Of a stretch of 64,000 nucleotides of DNA, positions 35,439-43,905 are shown piece by piece; position 1 is the first letter of the stretch, and every line of letters begins with the position of its first letter. The position numbers and the translations under genes were made by a program. Origin of the DNA: JAGWBG01 sp034421095 (GTDB taxonomy: Bacteria > Chloroflexota > Dehalococcoidia > Lucifugimonadales > JAGWBF01); NCBI GenBank assembly GCA_034421095.1, contig DAOUKR010000018.1, positions 1-64,000 of the forward strand. The letters are read 5' to 3'. The notes below the pieces were generated by a model. That model was not told where the DNA came from and ran no database searches. It saw nothing but the letters and a program-made list of their open reading frames with translations.

Positions 35439-36938
35439 CTAGCCGGACCTCTCTTCAACGTCCGGCAGGGACATGGAGAGGCGGAAGGTCTCGTCTCCTA
35501 TGGCCTCGGATACCCGGACGAACTCTTCCTCGGATATGCCGAATCCAGGCTCTATGGGAACGGCGCTTATGGTGGTACCGTCACCGACGCTATTATCGAA
35601 GAGATACACGCCAACTTCATCGGGCTTCAGAAGGTCGTCTTCGGTAAAGCCCAATTCCTCCCGAACCTTGGCGCTCGCTTCGGTAGCCAGCAAGTGATTG
35701 CTTGTTTGGTGGAGAATCATAGAGCTATGGGTGGTGCACAGGACTTTCACCCCTGCCCGCGCCAGCCTAACCATCACCTGAGCTATTTTCCTCTGGTTCT
35801 CCGGGTGCTGGTGAGCTTCCGGCTCGTCTATGACTAGCAGGTCTCCGGGCTGCAAGAAGTTTTTAATCCATAGGTCAAGTGGGGCAAGCTCTCCTATCAT
35901 TGAGGATGCTCTCTGAAGAGGCAGCCGGACATTGCCTGAGTTGTAGATGATTATGGGAGGCCCACTTCTCATGTCACGAATGAATACCCTTCCTCGGAGC
36001 ACTTCGTCTTCAAGAATTTCCAGGGCAGAGACTATAGGCTCAAATTCCCCACGTCTCTGTCGTTGAAACTGGCTTTCCAAGAGAACTTGAAGAAAGTCAG
36101 CAGCCACTCCAGTAAAAGCAGGTGTCTCCATCCTTCGTATGCCTATACTTCGGCGCATTGATTGTATAGCCAGTGAAGCAAAGAGTTGCCATCCCTGGAG
36201 AACCCCGGACCGCGCCCCCGGCAGATAATATGTCTTCCGCATAGAGAACCCATTGGCTGTTACAATACTGTCCCAAGTATCTTCTACGACTGCCTTAAAA
36301 ATATAGTCCACATTCTCGGCTTCCGCCTCCTCCTTACCAATATCCGGCACTGCCCAAGAACTTATGTCAGGTATCGAGCAATCCAAGCTACTCGCTTTGC
36401 CAGTGGAATCCAGTCTATAGGTCAACAAAGCCGGCCGGTCATCCTTCCTGTTCAAATGGACGATAAGAGGCGTTTTCTCACCGCTCGTTTGCCTGATTAG
36501 TTCATTGATATCCCTACAGCCAAAGTAGTCGGTAATTTCCTCATCCAGGGCTGTACGTAGGCTGTCAAAAACTTCCTCAAGTGCATCGCTAAATATCTTC
36601 CTAAAATTCGCAGGCATTTCTTCCCAAGTTACATCCCTTTTTTCTACTTCCCTTTGGAGGGAGATAGATTGAAACCGCTCTACGAACTCTTCAAAAGCAT
36701 CTACACTGTGGATTAGTTCACTATCTTCCCAAAATTCGCTTCCGTCCCAGTATCCTCGTTCATTGAGCTTCCTCATTTGAGAGATGGCTTGACACAGGAC
36801 ATAGACCAGGGTTGCCATGTAGGACTTGCCACTGTTGTTGGGACCTATGAAGATGGTCAGGGGCTTTAGCTCGAACTCACCCTCTTTAATGGGACCGAAG
36901 TTCTGAACCGAGAGTTTCAAGTCTGCTTGCCCGTCCAT
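35439..36938 (-). CDS. OLD-like AAA ATPase (AAA_15/AAA_21 type)
   Basis: About 499 residues from the ATG at 36938, chosen because GAGG lies 6 bp upstream and the family start (DLKLSVQNFGPIKEGEFELK) follows. Walker A is FIGPNNSGKSYMATL. Walker B with the following His switch is LLVIDEPEAHQHPENQRKIA, then VLCTTHSSMI. This is the ABC-like ATPase of the OLD/RecF group. No TOPRIM domain is seen at the C-terminus, so a separate effector is expected; the next gene, a PD-(D/E)xK-like protein, is the natural candidate. ATPase plus small effector is the layout of several anti-phage systems (for example Septu and PARIS). The gene is divergent from uvrD. Confidence 0.8.
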   Translation of the reverse strand: MDGQADLKLSVQNFGPIKEGEFELKPLTIFIGPNNSGKSYMATLVYVLCQAISQMRKLNERGYWDGSEFWEDSELIHSVDAFEEFVERFQSISLQREVEKRDVTWEEMPANFRKIFSDALEEVFDSLRTALDEEITDYFGCRDINELIRQTSGEKTPLIVHLNRKDDRPALLTYRLDSTGKASSLDCSIPDISSWAVPDIGKEEAEAENVDYIFKAVVEDTWDSIVTANGFSMRKTYYLPGARSGVLQGWQLFASLAIQSMRRSIGIRRMETPAFTGVAADFLQVLLESQFQRQRRGEFEPIVSALEILEDEVLRGRVFIRDMRSGPPIIIYNSGNVRLPLQRASSMIGELAPLDLWIKNFLQPGDLLVIDEPEAHQHPENQRKIAQVMVRLARAGVKVLCTTHSSMILHQTSNHLLATEASAKVREELGFTEDDLLKPDEVGVYLFDNSVGDGTTISAVPIEPGFGISEEEFVRVSEAIGDETFRLSMSLPDVEERSG

Positions 36939-37007
36939 GACGTACCTCATCCGAAAATTGGGTGATTTACCATATTTTAACATACTTAGATACACAGGCA
37001 GGGTGCA

Positions 37008-37016
37008 TGATATAAT
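37008..37016 (+). promoter_or_regulatory. Extended -10 promoter of uvrD/pcrA, near-leaderless
   Basis: TGA-TATAAT at 37008-37016 is a consensus extended -10. The ATG is at 37026, only 9 bp further on, and there is no Shine-Dalgarno sequence between them. Transcription would begin within a few bases of the start codon. Confidence 0.55.
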
Positions 37017-37025
37017 ACCCGCGAT

Positions 37026-39221
37026 ATGACTACGGACACAGAAATTCTTGAGGGGCTTAATCCGGCGCAGCGGGAGGCCGTGGAGGCCATAGACGGCCCC
37101 CTGCTGATTGTTGCTGGGCCTGGCAGCGGCAAGACTCGCGTAATCTCCCACCGTGTGGCCTATCTAATCCGGGTGTGCGGCATCAGCCCCTACCGAATCC
37201 TGGCAGTTACCTTCACCAACAAGGCCGCCAGGGAGATGAAAGACCGCCTTCAACGCCTGGTGGGCACCAGGGTGGACCAACTCTCCGTTGGCACCTTTCA
37301 CGGGTTCTGCGCGGGCCTCCTGCGTCGCGACGGGCGTCATGTAGGCCTGGACTCCAATTTCAGCATCTACGACGACGAAGACCAGATGGGCCTTCTGAAG
37401 CAGGCTATGGAGGATGCCGATTTGGACCCCAAGCGCTACCCTCCCCGCGCCATCCACGGAGTTATCTCCAGGGCCAAGAGCCTTCTTATAAGCTCTCAGA
37501 GCTTGTCCCTCAACCCCCAGGGTTACTTCGAGGAGCAGGCGGCAAAGGTGTACCAGAGGTATGAGGAGCACCTTGCCAGAAACAACGCCGTGGACTTCGA
37601 TGACCTGCTGCTGAAGGCGGTACACCTCCTCCGCAATAACCCTGAAGTGCTCACAAAGTACCAGCGCCGTTACCTGCATATCCTGATAGACGAGTTCCAG
37701 GATACCAACGTTGCCCAGTACACCCTGGCAAAGCTGCTTGCGGAGGGGTACAAGAATATCTGCGTGGTCGGTGATGCCGACCAGTCCATATATGGTTGGC
37801 GTCACGCCGACATCCGAAACATCCTCAGCTTCCAGAATGACTACCCCGAGGCCAGAGTGATCGCCCTGGAGGAGAACTATCGCTCCACCGGCACAATCCT
37901 GGAAGCTGCCAAGCACCTCATCTCCACCAACCGGATGCGCCTTGCCAAGGACCTGTGGACCAGCAAGGAGCAGGGTCACCCGGTAGTGGTGCACGAGGTC
38001 TACAACGAGGAGGAGGAGGCCCAGTTCGTAATACGGGAGATTGGCCGCCTCACCGCCGACGAGTCCCTGAGCCCCGGCGACTGCGCCGTGATGTACCGAG
38101 TAAATGCGCAGTCCAGGTCCCTGGAGGAAGCCTGTCTCAGATACGGGATGAAGTACAAACTGGTGGGCGGAGTCCGGTTCTACCAGCGCCGGGAGGTGAA
38201 GGACGTGATGGCCTACCTGCGTCTGATAAACAACCCCTTGGACGAGGTTAGCCTCACCAGGGTCATCAACGTACCCCTGCGGGGAATCGGCCAGCGCTCG
38301 GTGGACGAGCTTACCAGGTGGGCCAGAAGCCAGGACATCCCCCTATTCACCGCAATCGAGAACCTGGCCGGGGGAGACGTTACGGGGCATCCCATGTCAC
38401 CCAGAGCGGCAAGGCCCATAGCCGAGTTCGCCGGGCTTATCAGGAATCTCGTGGACAGTAGCAAGAGGCTGGACGTGGTGGAGCTAATTGACGAGGTGCT
38501 GGAGCGGACCGGATACCGGCAGTATCTCTTCGAGCGTGTGGAGAGAGCGGAGGAACGCTGGGAGAACATCATGGAGCTGCGGAATACGGCCCAGGAATTC
38601 CGTCTTATGGAGCCACCCACCGGCCTCGCCGACCTGCTGGAGCGCCTTGCCCTGGTAGCCGACGTGGACAACTATGAAGAAAGCCCCGATGCCATAACCC
38701 TCATAACCCTGCACCAGGCCAAGGGTCTGGAGTTCCCGGTGGTGTTCATGGTAGGCATGGAGGACGGTCTGCTGCCCCACGCACGCTCCCTCGACAGCCC
38801 AGAAGAAATAGAAGAAGAGCGGAGGCTGTGCTACGTGGGCATGACCAGGTCCAGGGAGCGTTTGTATCTATTGAGGGCTTTTCGCAGGGGCTTCATTGGC
38901 AGCGGTGGAGCGGGCGGCGCTTCCCGCTTCCTCTACGAGATACCGAGGCATCTCATCATCTCGGCTACGGCCCTGGATGCACCACCGAAGTCTCCCTATG
39001 GAACCTGGGAGCCATCGGTCTCCATCGCCGAACCCAAGACAGGGCCAGTTTTGCCTTCCCTGCAGACCGGGGATAAGGTGCGGCATAACACCTTTGGCGA
39101 GGGCATGGTGGTGAGTTGCGTACCTTCCAGCGACGACTATGAGGTCACCGTGGCGTTTACGGGAGGGGCAGGCGTGAAGCGACTTCTGTTGAGCTTCGCC
39201 CGTCTGGAGAAAGTGGACTAG
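37026..39221 (+). CDS. pcrA: UvrD/PcrA-type superfamily 1 DNA helicase
   Basis: 731 residues. This 3'-5' helicase acts in repair and replication. The ordered motifs are clear: N-terminal LNPAQREAVEAIDGPLLIVA with Walker A AGPGSGKTR, motif Ia AVTFTNKAAREMKDRL, motif Ib GTFHGFCAGLLRR, motif II LIDEFQDTN, motif III VVGDADQSIYGWRHADI, motif IV LEENYRST, motif V VTLHQAKGLEFPVVFMVG-like (LHQAKGLEFPVVFMVG) and motif VI RRLCYVGMTRSRERLYLL. The C-terminus ends with a Tudor-like domain (GDKVRHNTFGEGMVVS), as in PcrA, which binds RNA polymerase. It is transcribed away from the AAA/nuclease pair. Confidence 0.95.
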   Translation: MTTDTEILEGLNPAQREAVEAIDGPLLIVAGPGSGKTRVISHRVAYLIRVCGISPYRILAVTFTNKAAREMKDRLQRLVGTRVDQLSVGTFHGFCAGLLRRDGRHVGLDSNFSIYDDEDQMGLLKQAMEDADLDPKRYPPRAIHGVISRAKSLLISSQSLSLNPQGYFEEQAAKVYQRYEEHLARNNAVDFDDLLLKAVHLLRNNPEVLTKYQRRYLHILIDEFQDTNVAQYTLAKLLAEGYKNICVVGDADQSIYGWRHADIRNILSFQNDYPEARVIALEENYRSTGTILEAAKHLISTNRMRLAKDLWTSKEQGHPVVVHEVYNEEEEAQFVIREIGRLTADESLSPGDCAVMYRVNAQSRSLEEACLRYGMKYKLVGGVRFYQRREVKDVMAYLRLINNPLDEVSLTRVINVPLRGIGQRSVDELTRWARSQDIPLFTAIENLAGGDVTGHPMSPRAARPIAEFAGLIRNLVDSSKRLDVVELIDEVLERTGYRQYLFERVERAEERWENIMELRNTAQEFRLMEPPTGLADLLERLALVADVDNYEESPDAITLITLHQAKGLEFPVVFMVGMEDGLLPHARSLDSPEEIEEERRLCYVGMTRSRERLYLLRAFRRGFIGSGGAGGASRFLYEIPRHLIISATALDAPPKSPYGTWEPSVSIAEPKTGPVLPSLQTGDKVRHNTFGEGMVVSCVPSSDDYEVTVAFTGGAGVKRLLLSFARLEKVD

Positions 39222-39242
39222 GGTCTGTGGGCATGCGCCGGA

Positions 39243-39830
39243 CTATGGGGAGGTGGGTTGTTCGTCTTCATCTCGCTGGGCGGCAGAATCCCGAGCAGAT
39301 AGCTTATCATCCCGGGTCCGAAGCCACCCGTCTTTTCTGATTTCCATCAATATGAAGTCCAGGCCATTGCGGCGCACCTGGGTGACCGGGGCAAATCCGC
39401 ACTTCTCGAAGGCACGCTGGGCACGCTTGTTCCACTCCAGGGTGTGCAGGTACAGCCGCTCCATTGAAGTGTTGGAGAAAAGGTGGTCGAGCATGGTGAC
39501 CAGAGCATCGTAGCCATACCCGCGGCTCCAGTAGTCCTTGTCTCCTATCACAATGCCAACTTCGGCCTGTTTGTTCACTGTATCCATGTCATAGTACATG
39601 CAGTTCCCTATATACTTGCCGGTCTGGGTATCTATACCAAAGCGTCCCGAGGCCGGAGTGGGATACCGAAGCTGGTCTCTGAATAGCCTGAAGAAGTCCT
39701 CGAACTTCATCTTCAGGGGATAACTGGCGTCCAGTCTGGCAATCTCTTCGTCACACCGCCAGAGATAGTCCATCTGTGCATCATCAGGCAACTTGTCCCT
39801 GAGTATGACCTTTCCTCCTACAAGCTCCAC
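39243..39830 (-). CDS. GNAT-family N-acetyltransferase (RimJ-like)
   Basis: 195 residues with a GTG start and GGGAGGG upstream. The acetyl-CoA-binding core is visible: EVGIVIGDKDYWSRGYGYDA (motif A, with the RGxGxxA-type loop), then LDHLFSNTSMERLYLHTLEW and NKRAQRAFEKCGFAPV. This order matches the RimJ/RimL ribosomal-protein and spermidine-type acetyltransferases. The substrate cannot be inferred. It converges with pcrA, separated by about 20 bp. Confidence 0.88.
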   Translation of the reverse strand: MELVGGKVILRDKLPDDAQMDYLWRCDEEIARLDASYPLKMKFEDFFRLFRDQLRYPTPASGRFGIDTQTGKYIGNCMYYDMDTVNKQAEVGIVIGDKDYWSRGYGYDALVTMLDHLFSNTSMERLYLHTLEWNKRAQRAFEKCGFAPVTQVRRNGLDFILMEIRKDGWLRTRDDKLSARDSAAQRDEDEQPTSP

Positions 39831-39873
39831 TTCATACCCTCCCGGTATCAGGTGGGATTATCACGTCAAGATT

Positions 39874-40332
39874 TCAGGTCAGAGGCCTGTCTCTAATCAT
39901 GGCCAGGGCTTTTTCCAGGACTTTGGCTTCATTCACGTAGGTGATGCTCTTCAGGGCATCCTCGGAAGAAAACCAGTGGACCTCATCGAACTCGGGGTCG
40001 TGCAGTTCCGTGCAGCCACCTTTGTGGGCCATCAGATAGAAATGAACAGTTTTATTGCAGTGGGTCCGGTCATGGGGGGAAACAAACCAGTAATTTATGT
40101 TCCCTATGGGGGCTTCTATGGCGACTTCAAGGCCTGTTTCCTCCCTTACCTCCCGCAGCGCCGTTTCCTCCAGGCTCTCTGTTTCTTCGGGGGTCCCCTT
40201 TGGAAGGCTCCACCGTGGAGGGTCTCTACGGCCGCACAATACGGCTTCTATCTTATCGCCCTCAACCCTGTAGACCACTCCACCCGCAGACACAAGCCTC
40301 TCGACTTTACGCTTGGTACCTCGTTCCTTCAA
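39874..40332 (-). CDS. Nudix hydrolase
   Basis: 152 residues. The Nudix box is GTPEETESLEETALREVREE followed by TGLEV, close to the Gx5Ex7REUxEExGU consensus, which binds the divalent metal and hydrolyses nucleoside diphosphates linked to another group. N-terminal RLVSAGGVVYRVEGDKIEAV and CGRRDPPRWSLPKG are typical of the subgroup with Ap4A- or ADP-ribose-like specificity, but the substrate is not certain. It starts just downstream of a strong hairpin on the same strand (40354-40387). Confidence 0.9.
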   Translation of the reverse strand: MKERGTKRKVERLVSAGGVVYRVEGDKIEAVLCGRRDPPRWSLPKGTPEETESLEETALREVREETGLEVAIEAPIGNINYWFVSPHDRTHCNKTVHFYLMAHKGGCTELHDPEFDEVHWFSSEDALKSITYVNEAKVLEKALAMIRDRPLT

Positions 40333-40353
40333 CGATGCTCACCACCTTATGTA

Positions 40354-40387
40354 CCCCACAACCCATGTCAGGAATGGGGTTGTGGGG
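40354..40387. promoter_or_regulatory. Strong hairpin upstream of the Nudix gene
   Basis: CCCCACAACCC (40354-40364) and GGGTTGTGGGG (40377-40387) are an 11-bp perfect inverted repeat with a 12-nt loop. On the minus strand it ends about 22 nt before the Nudix start, so it would lie in its leader. There is no T-run, so a simple terminator is unlikely. Could be an operator or a structured leader. Confidence 0.45.
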
Positions 40388-40578
40388 GCATCTTGTTTCC
40401 CTCTACACGATATATGACTAAATCGGTGTAATTCTAAGTCTCCCGGCAATTCAAGTCAAGGATAAGAGGCCCGATGCGAAGGGCCAGGGAATGTGCTAAT
40501 ATCAAAGGCGCACAGAGCAAACGCCGATAATGCTATATTTTTTCATAGTCATGCTGATGGCTGGCGAGGAGACAAAAG

Positions 40579-41478
40579 ATGACTCTTGAGAAAGAGGGTC
40601 TCTCCCTTTTTCAGGCTGCCCGAGATATGGGGGTGCCTTTCGACCGGGAGGTGGAGCCACGGGACAAAAGGGTGGCAGTCGCCAATGGCCTTTATCTCCA
40701 CTACCTGGACTGGGGAACGGAGGGCCGACCGCCTATCCTGTTCCTGCATGGTGCCCTGCAACAAAGCCACAGCTGGGACTTCATTTCACTGTCCATTTGC
40801 GGGGATTACCATACGCTTGTCCTGGATGCACGAGGGCACGGCGACAGCCAATGGGCACCCGACGGCAACTATTCTCCGGATGCGCACCAGAGCGACCTCG
40901 ACGGCTTCGTGGAAGCCCTGGGACTGGAGCATTTCATCCTTGTGGGCCATTCCATGGGCGGCAGGAACGCCTACGTCTACACTTCACGACACCCCGAGAA
41001 GGTAAAATCCCTGGTAATTGTAGACTCAGGACCTGAAATGGGAGGAAGGGGAGAATCTCGCATACGCCAATTTCGCGAGCTGCCCGACAATCTTGACTCA
41101 TATCAGGAGTTTGCTAGCCGGATACAGGAGTACACCGGACGTTCGAGAGAGCAGGTGCTCGGTGCCCTGAAATACAGCATACGGGAAAATCCCGACGGCA
41201 AGTGGACGTGGAAGTATGACAAGGTGCTGCGTACTCCGGGCTACAGGCCGTCAAACTGGGATGCCGAAAAGCTTTGGGAGTGTGTGGCGAGTATCAGATG
41301 TCCTACGCTAATCGTCAGGGGCAGCGAGAGCGATATTTTCTCCTCTGAGGTGATGGAGAGAATGCTCCGGCTCATACCCCAAAGCAGCGCTGCCACAGTG
41401 CCGGGAGCGGGCCACCTAGTGGCCGGAGATAACCCGGCCGGTTTTCTTAGCGCACTCAGGTCATTCCTTGAAGAGTAG
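40579..41478 (+). CDS. Alpha/beta hydrolase
   Basis: 299 residues. The oxyanion-hole motif is PPILFLHGALQQSHSW, the nucleophile elbow is ILVGHSMGGRNAYVYTSRHP (Ser in GHSMG), the acid is probably the Asp in IVRGSESDIFS, and the catalytic His is in VPGAGHLVAGDNP. The first 35 residues (FQAARDMGVPFDREVEPRDK) precede the core. Substrates of this superfamily range from esters to epoxides and haloalkanes and cannot be inferred. It converges with the DtxR-type gene 12 bp downstream. Confidence 0.88.
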   Translation: MTLEKEGLSLFQAARDMGVPFDREVEPRDKRVAVANGLYLHYLDWGTEGRPPILFLHGALQQSHSWDFISLSICGDYHTLVLDARGHGDSQWAPDGNYSPDAHQSDLDGFVEALGLEHFILVGHSMGGRNAYVYTSRHPEKVKSLVIVDSGPEMGGRGESRIRQFRELPDNLDSYQEFASRIQEYTGRSREQVLGALKYSIRENPDGKWTWKYDKVLRTPGYRPSNWDAEKLWECVASIRCPTLIVRGSESDIFSSEVMERMLRLIPQSSAATVPGAGHLVAGDNPAGFLSALRSFLEE

Positions 41479-41490
41479 TCCGAACCTTCG

Positions 41491-42168
41491 TCAGTTAGCG
41501 CGAACCAGGACTTTCTCAGCTACGTCCATGCCCAGCACCACCTCTTCCTCCTCCAAGAGGAGAGTGATGGTCCCTTTGTAGTGAGCTAGCTCCTTAATCT
41601 TCAACTGTACGCCAGGCCGGAGACCGCTCTCGTCGAAGAACTTCAGCAAGAGGCGGTCTTCCTCGGGAACTCTCTCTACCATGGTAGACTCCCCAGGTTG
41701 GGTCTGGGTAAGGGATTTCATGGGCGGTTGGTTCAGGCCATCGCAATAGCCCGGTATGGGCATCCCGAAAGGATTGGTCTTGGGATAGCCCAGGGCTTCT
41801 GCCAGTTTGGTCTCAACGTAAGGGGAAATGGCGTGCTCCAGCCGATGGGCTTCCCCGTGGGCCCTGTACCAGTCTACACCCAGAAGCTCGGTGAGCATAC
41901 GCTCCGCCAGGCGATGGCGTCTCACGACCGCCTCCCCCAACTCTCTGCCTCTGTCGGTAAAGTTGACCTCCTTGTCCTTGCCCACCTCAACCATTTCTTG
42001 CTTGCTCAGTCTCTTCAGAGTGCCTACCACAGTGGCAATGGACACGTCCATGACCTCGGCCAGCCGGGTTGGGAACACGCGCTCATCACGCTCTTTGAGC
42101 TTATAGATAGCTTGAAGATAGTTCTCAACTACCGCACTGACTTCCGGCTTCGGTTCACCTAATAGCAT
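41491..42168 (-). CDS. DtxR/MntR-family metalloregulator
   Basis: 225 residues. The N-terminal winged helix is clear (VVENYLQAIYKLKERDERVF, then PTRLAEVMDVSIATVVGTLK). The dimerisation and metal-binding domain has the His- and Glu-rich RRHRLAERMLTELLGVDWYR and AHGEAHRLEHAISPYVETKL. A C-terminal SH3/FeoA-like domain (GVQLKIKELAHYKGTITLLL) is present, as in DtxR and IdeR rather than MntR. It would repress iron or manganese uptake genes when metal is bound. Possible targets: its own promoter (inverted repeat at 42184) and genes outside the window. Confidence 0.9.
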   Translation of the reverse strand: MLLGEPKPEVSAVVENYLQAIYKLKERDERVFPTRLAEVMDVSIATVVGTLKRLSKQEMVEVGKDKEVNFTDRGRELGEAVVRRHRLAERMLTELLGVDWYRAHGEAHRLEHAISPYVETKLAEALGYPKTNPFGMPIPGYCDGLNQPPMKSLTQTQPGESTMVERVPEEDRLLLKFFDESGLRPGVQLKIKELAHYKGTITLLLEEEEVVLGMDVAEKVLVRAN

Positions 42169-42183
42169 AATGTTAATTGTACC

Positions 42184-42204
42184 TCCTGACTCAAATAATC
42201 AGGA
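42184..42204 (-). promoter_or_regulatory. Inverted repeat overlapping the ribosome site of the DtxR-type gene
   Basis: TCCTGA (42184-42189) and TCAGGA (42199-42204) are separated by 9 bp, and the proximal arm contains the minus-strand Shine-Dalgarno AGGAGG. A second AATCAGGA half site lies near 42226. It may be an autoregulatory operator, or a hairpin that masks the ribosome site. Confidence 0.35.
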
Positions 42205-42320
42205 TGTGCTGTATACCCGAAATCAATCAGGACTCACATCTCCGATATACAGCGAAAGGATAACCCTATTATACCCCTGCAGACGCCTGGGGGCAAGCTC
42301 GGCAGCCTTTAGGGTCAGGG

Positions 42321-43682
42321 CTAATTCAGAGAGCGTAGCAGGGTGAGTTCATCCAGCAACAACCGGGGTGTAAGGTAATTGGACCGGATGTGCCGGCGCC
42401 CCTTCCGACCCATGCCTCTGGCGATGGACGGATGCTGAAGCAAGTAGATGACCTTCTCGGCACACTCCTCGACACTGTCAATCAAAAACCCTCCCTTACC
42501 GTCTTCCAGCTGGAGGGGAATTCCACCCGCACGACCAGCCACCACTGGTGTGCCCTTCCACAGTGCCTCCGAGACCACGAGTCCGAAGCCCTCCCTTATG
42601 GACTTCTGTACGACGACATCGGAATAACTCTGGAAAGCGTTTACTTCGATGCTGCTTGCCGCAGTGAAGTTGGTAAAGGTGTGAATATCTGGATCGTCCC
42701 CGATGGCCTTCAGGACCTGCTCATAGGTCTCCAGTCCTTGAGGGTCATCCATAGCCAGATGGCCCAAGAGAGCCAGCTGAAGACCGGGGACGTGCTTCCT
42801 GACAATTCGATAGACCTCAATCAGCCCCAGAGGGTCTTTCCAAGGGTCAAAACGGGATACTTGGGTGATTAGCGGGCGCTTGATGTCTATCCCCACCCAA
42901 GTAATTATTCTTTCGCAAAGCTCTCTGGACAGCGGGATATTCTTGGGACTCAAGGGGTCTATAGCGGGCGGTATGAGAAAGACCTTCTCTTTGGGCAAGT
43001 CAGGGGAGACATACTGGTCCATGGTATACACGGTAGCGTCGTAGGCTTCGACGTAGGGCTTCAGGAAATTCCACACCTTGGGGTTAGGGTTTGAAGTGTC
43101 TATATGGCAGCGCCAGACCCATTTAGCCCTGTCCGTGCCGCACAGTGCCCGTATTGCTGCGGGTTGAGGGTCGTGGACAACTATGTAGTCGTAATCTTTG
43201 CTGTTGAGAAGCCGGGCGTTGCGGGAGTTATTCGCCAGGTATATCTCCTTGGCCTTGGCCCTCAAGTTATATTGCCCCCCTTGAAGGGCGTTATGAAATC
43301 CCTTGGTGACGTTGAAGAAGGGGTCGTCGCCTCGGATTACTGCCCACTCCGCGTCAATGCCCAGGTCGCGAAGAAGGGATATATGAGAGCGTAGAATCTC
43401 AGCGACCCCTCCCCCGTAGGCCGTGGAGTTGACGTGAAGCACTCGGGCGCCCCTCAGACCGGACGCTACAGATTCCAGTTCCTCAATCTTCTCCTCGCCT
43501 AATATACGCCTATATTTATCTATGGACTGCGTCCCGACATTTATGTTCTGTAGGGATTCCAGCCTTTCGGCACTGCCAGCTTCGGTAACTAGGCCCGGTA
43601 GAGCATCCTTCTTCCCGTTAGCCCCATTGGACGATACGACATCGTACATAGCAACAGATGGCCTGGTTACGTCGTTTGGCAA
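42321..43682 (-). CDS. TreT-like trehalose synthase, GT4 glycosyltransferase
   Basis: 453 residues. The family-specific N-terminus is VLHVNSTAYGGGVAEILRSH, followed by GIDAEWAVIRGDDPFFNVTK. The GT4 donor-binding region (QKSIREGFGLVVSEALWKGT, PVVAGRAGGIPLQL) contains the E-x7-E catalytic motif. TreT makes trehalose from ADP- or UDP-glucose and glucose; trehalose phosphorylase/synthase is the alternative in the same family. Trehalose is a compatible solute, so osmotic or desiccation stress is a likely setting. The nucleotide preference is unknown. Divergent from the LLM oxidoreductase; the 220-bp gap between them holds only AT-rich sequence. Confidence 0.85.
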   Translation of the reverse strand: MPNDVTRPSVAMYDVVSSNGANGKKDALPGLVTEAGSAERLESLQNINVGTQSIDKYRRILGEEKIEELESVASGLRGARVLHVNSTAYGGGVAEILRSHISLLRDLGIDAEWAVIRGDDPFFNVTKGFHNALQGGQYNLRAKAKEIYLANNSRNARLLNSKDYDYIVVHDPQPAAIRALCGTDRAKWVWRCHIDTSNPNPKVWNFLKPYVEAYDATVYTMDQYVSPDLPKEKVFLIPPAIDPLSPKNIPLSRELCERIITWVGIDIKRPLITQVSRFDPWKDPLGLIEVYRIVRKHVPGLQLALLGHLAMDDPQGLETYEQVLKAIGDDPDIHTFTNFTAASSIEVNAFQSYSDVVVQKSIREGFGLVVSEALWKGTPVVAGRAGGIPLQLEDGKGGFLIDSVEECAEKVIYLLQHPSIARGMGRKGRRHIRSNYLTPRLLLDELTLLRSLN

Positions 43683-43905
43683 TTTTACCTCCTCCTGTGG
43701 CCCCTCTCATGATTCCAAGGCTGCAATAACATATCATATCAGGTTAATATCAACCCAAACAGTACCATCGCAAGATTTGGCGAGTTTTGGTGTCTCAGAG
43801 CATCCCTCTCCCTGGGATTGAGGCTCCACATAACATATTGACTGTAGTCCTGATTGATAGGATACTTCCTTCGACAAGCGGTTATGCACTCTCAGGAGGG
43901 TCCCA

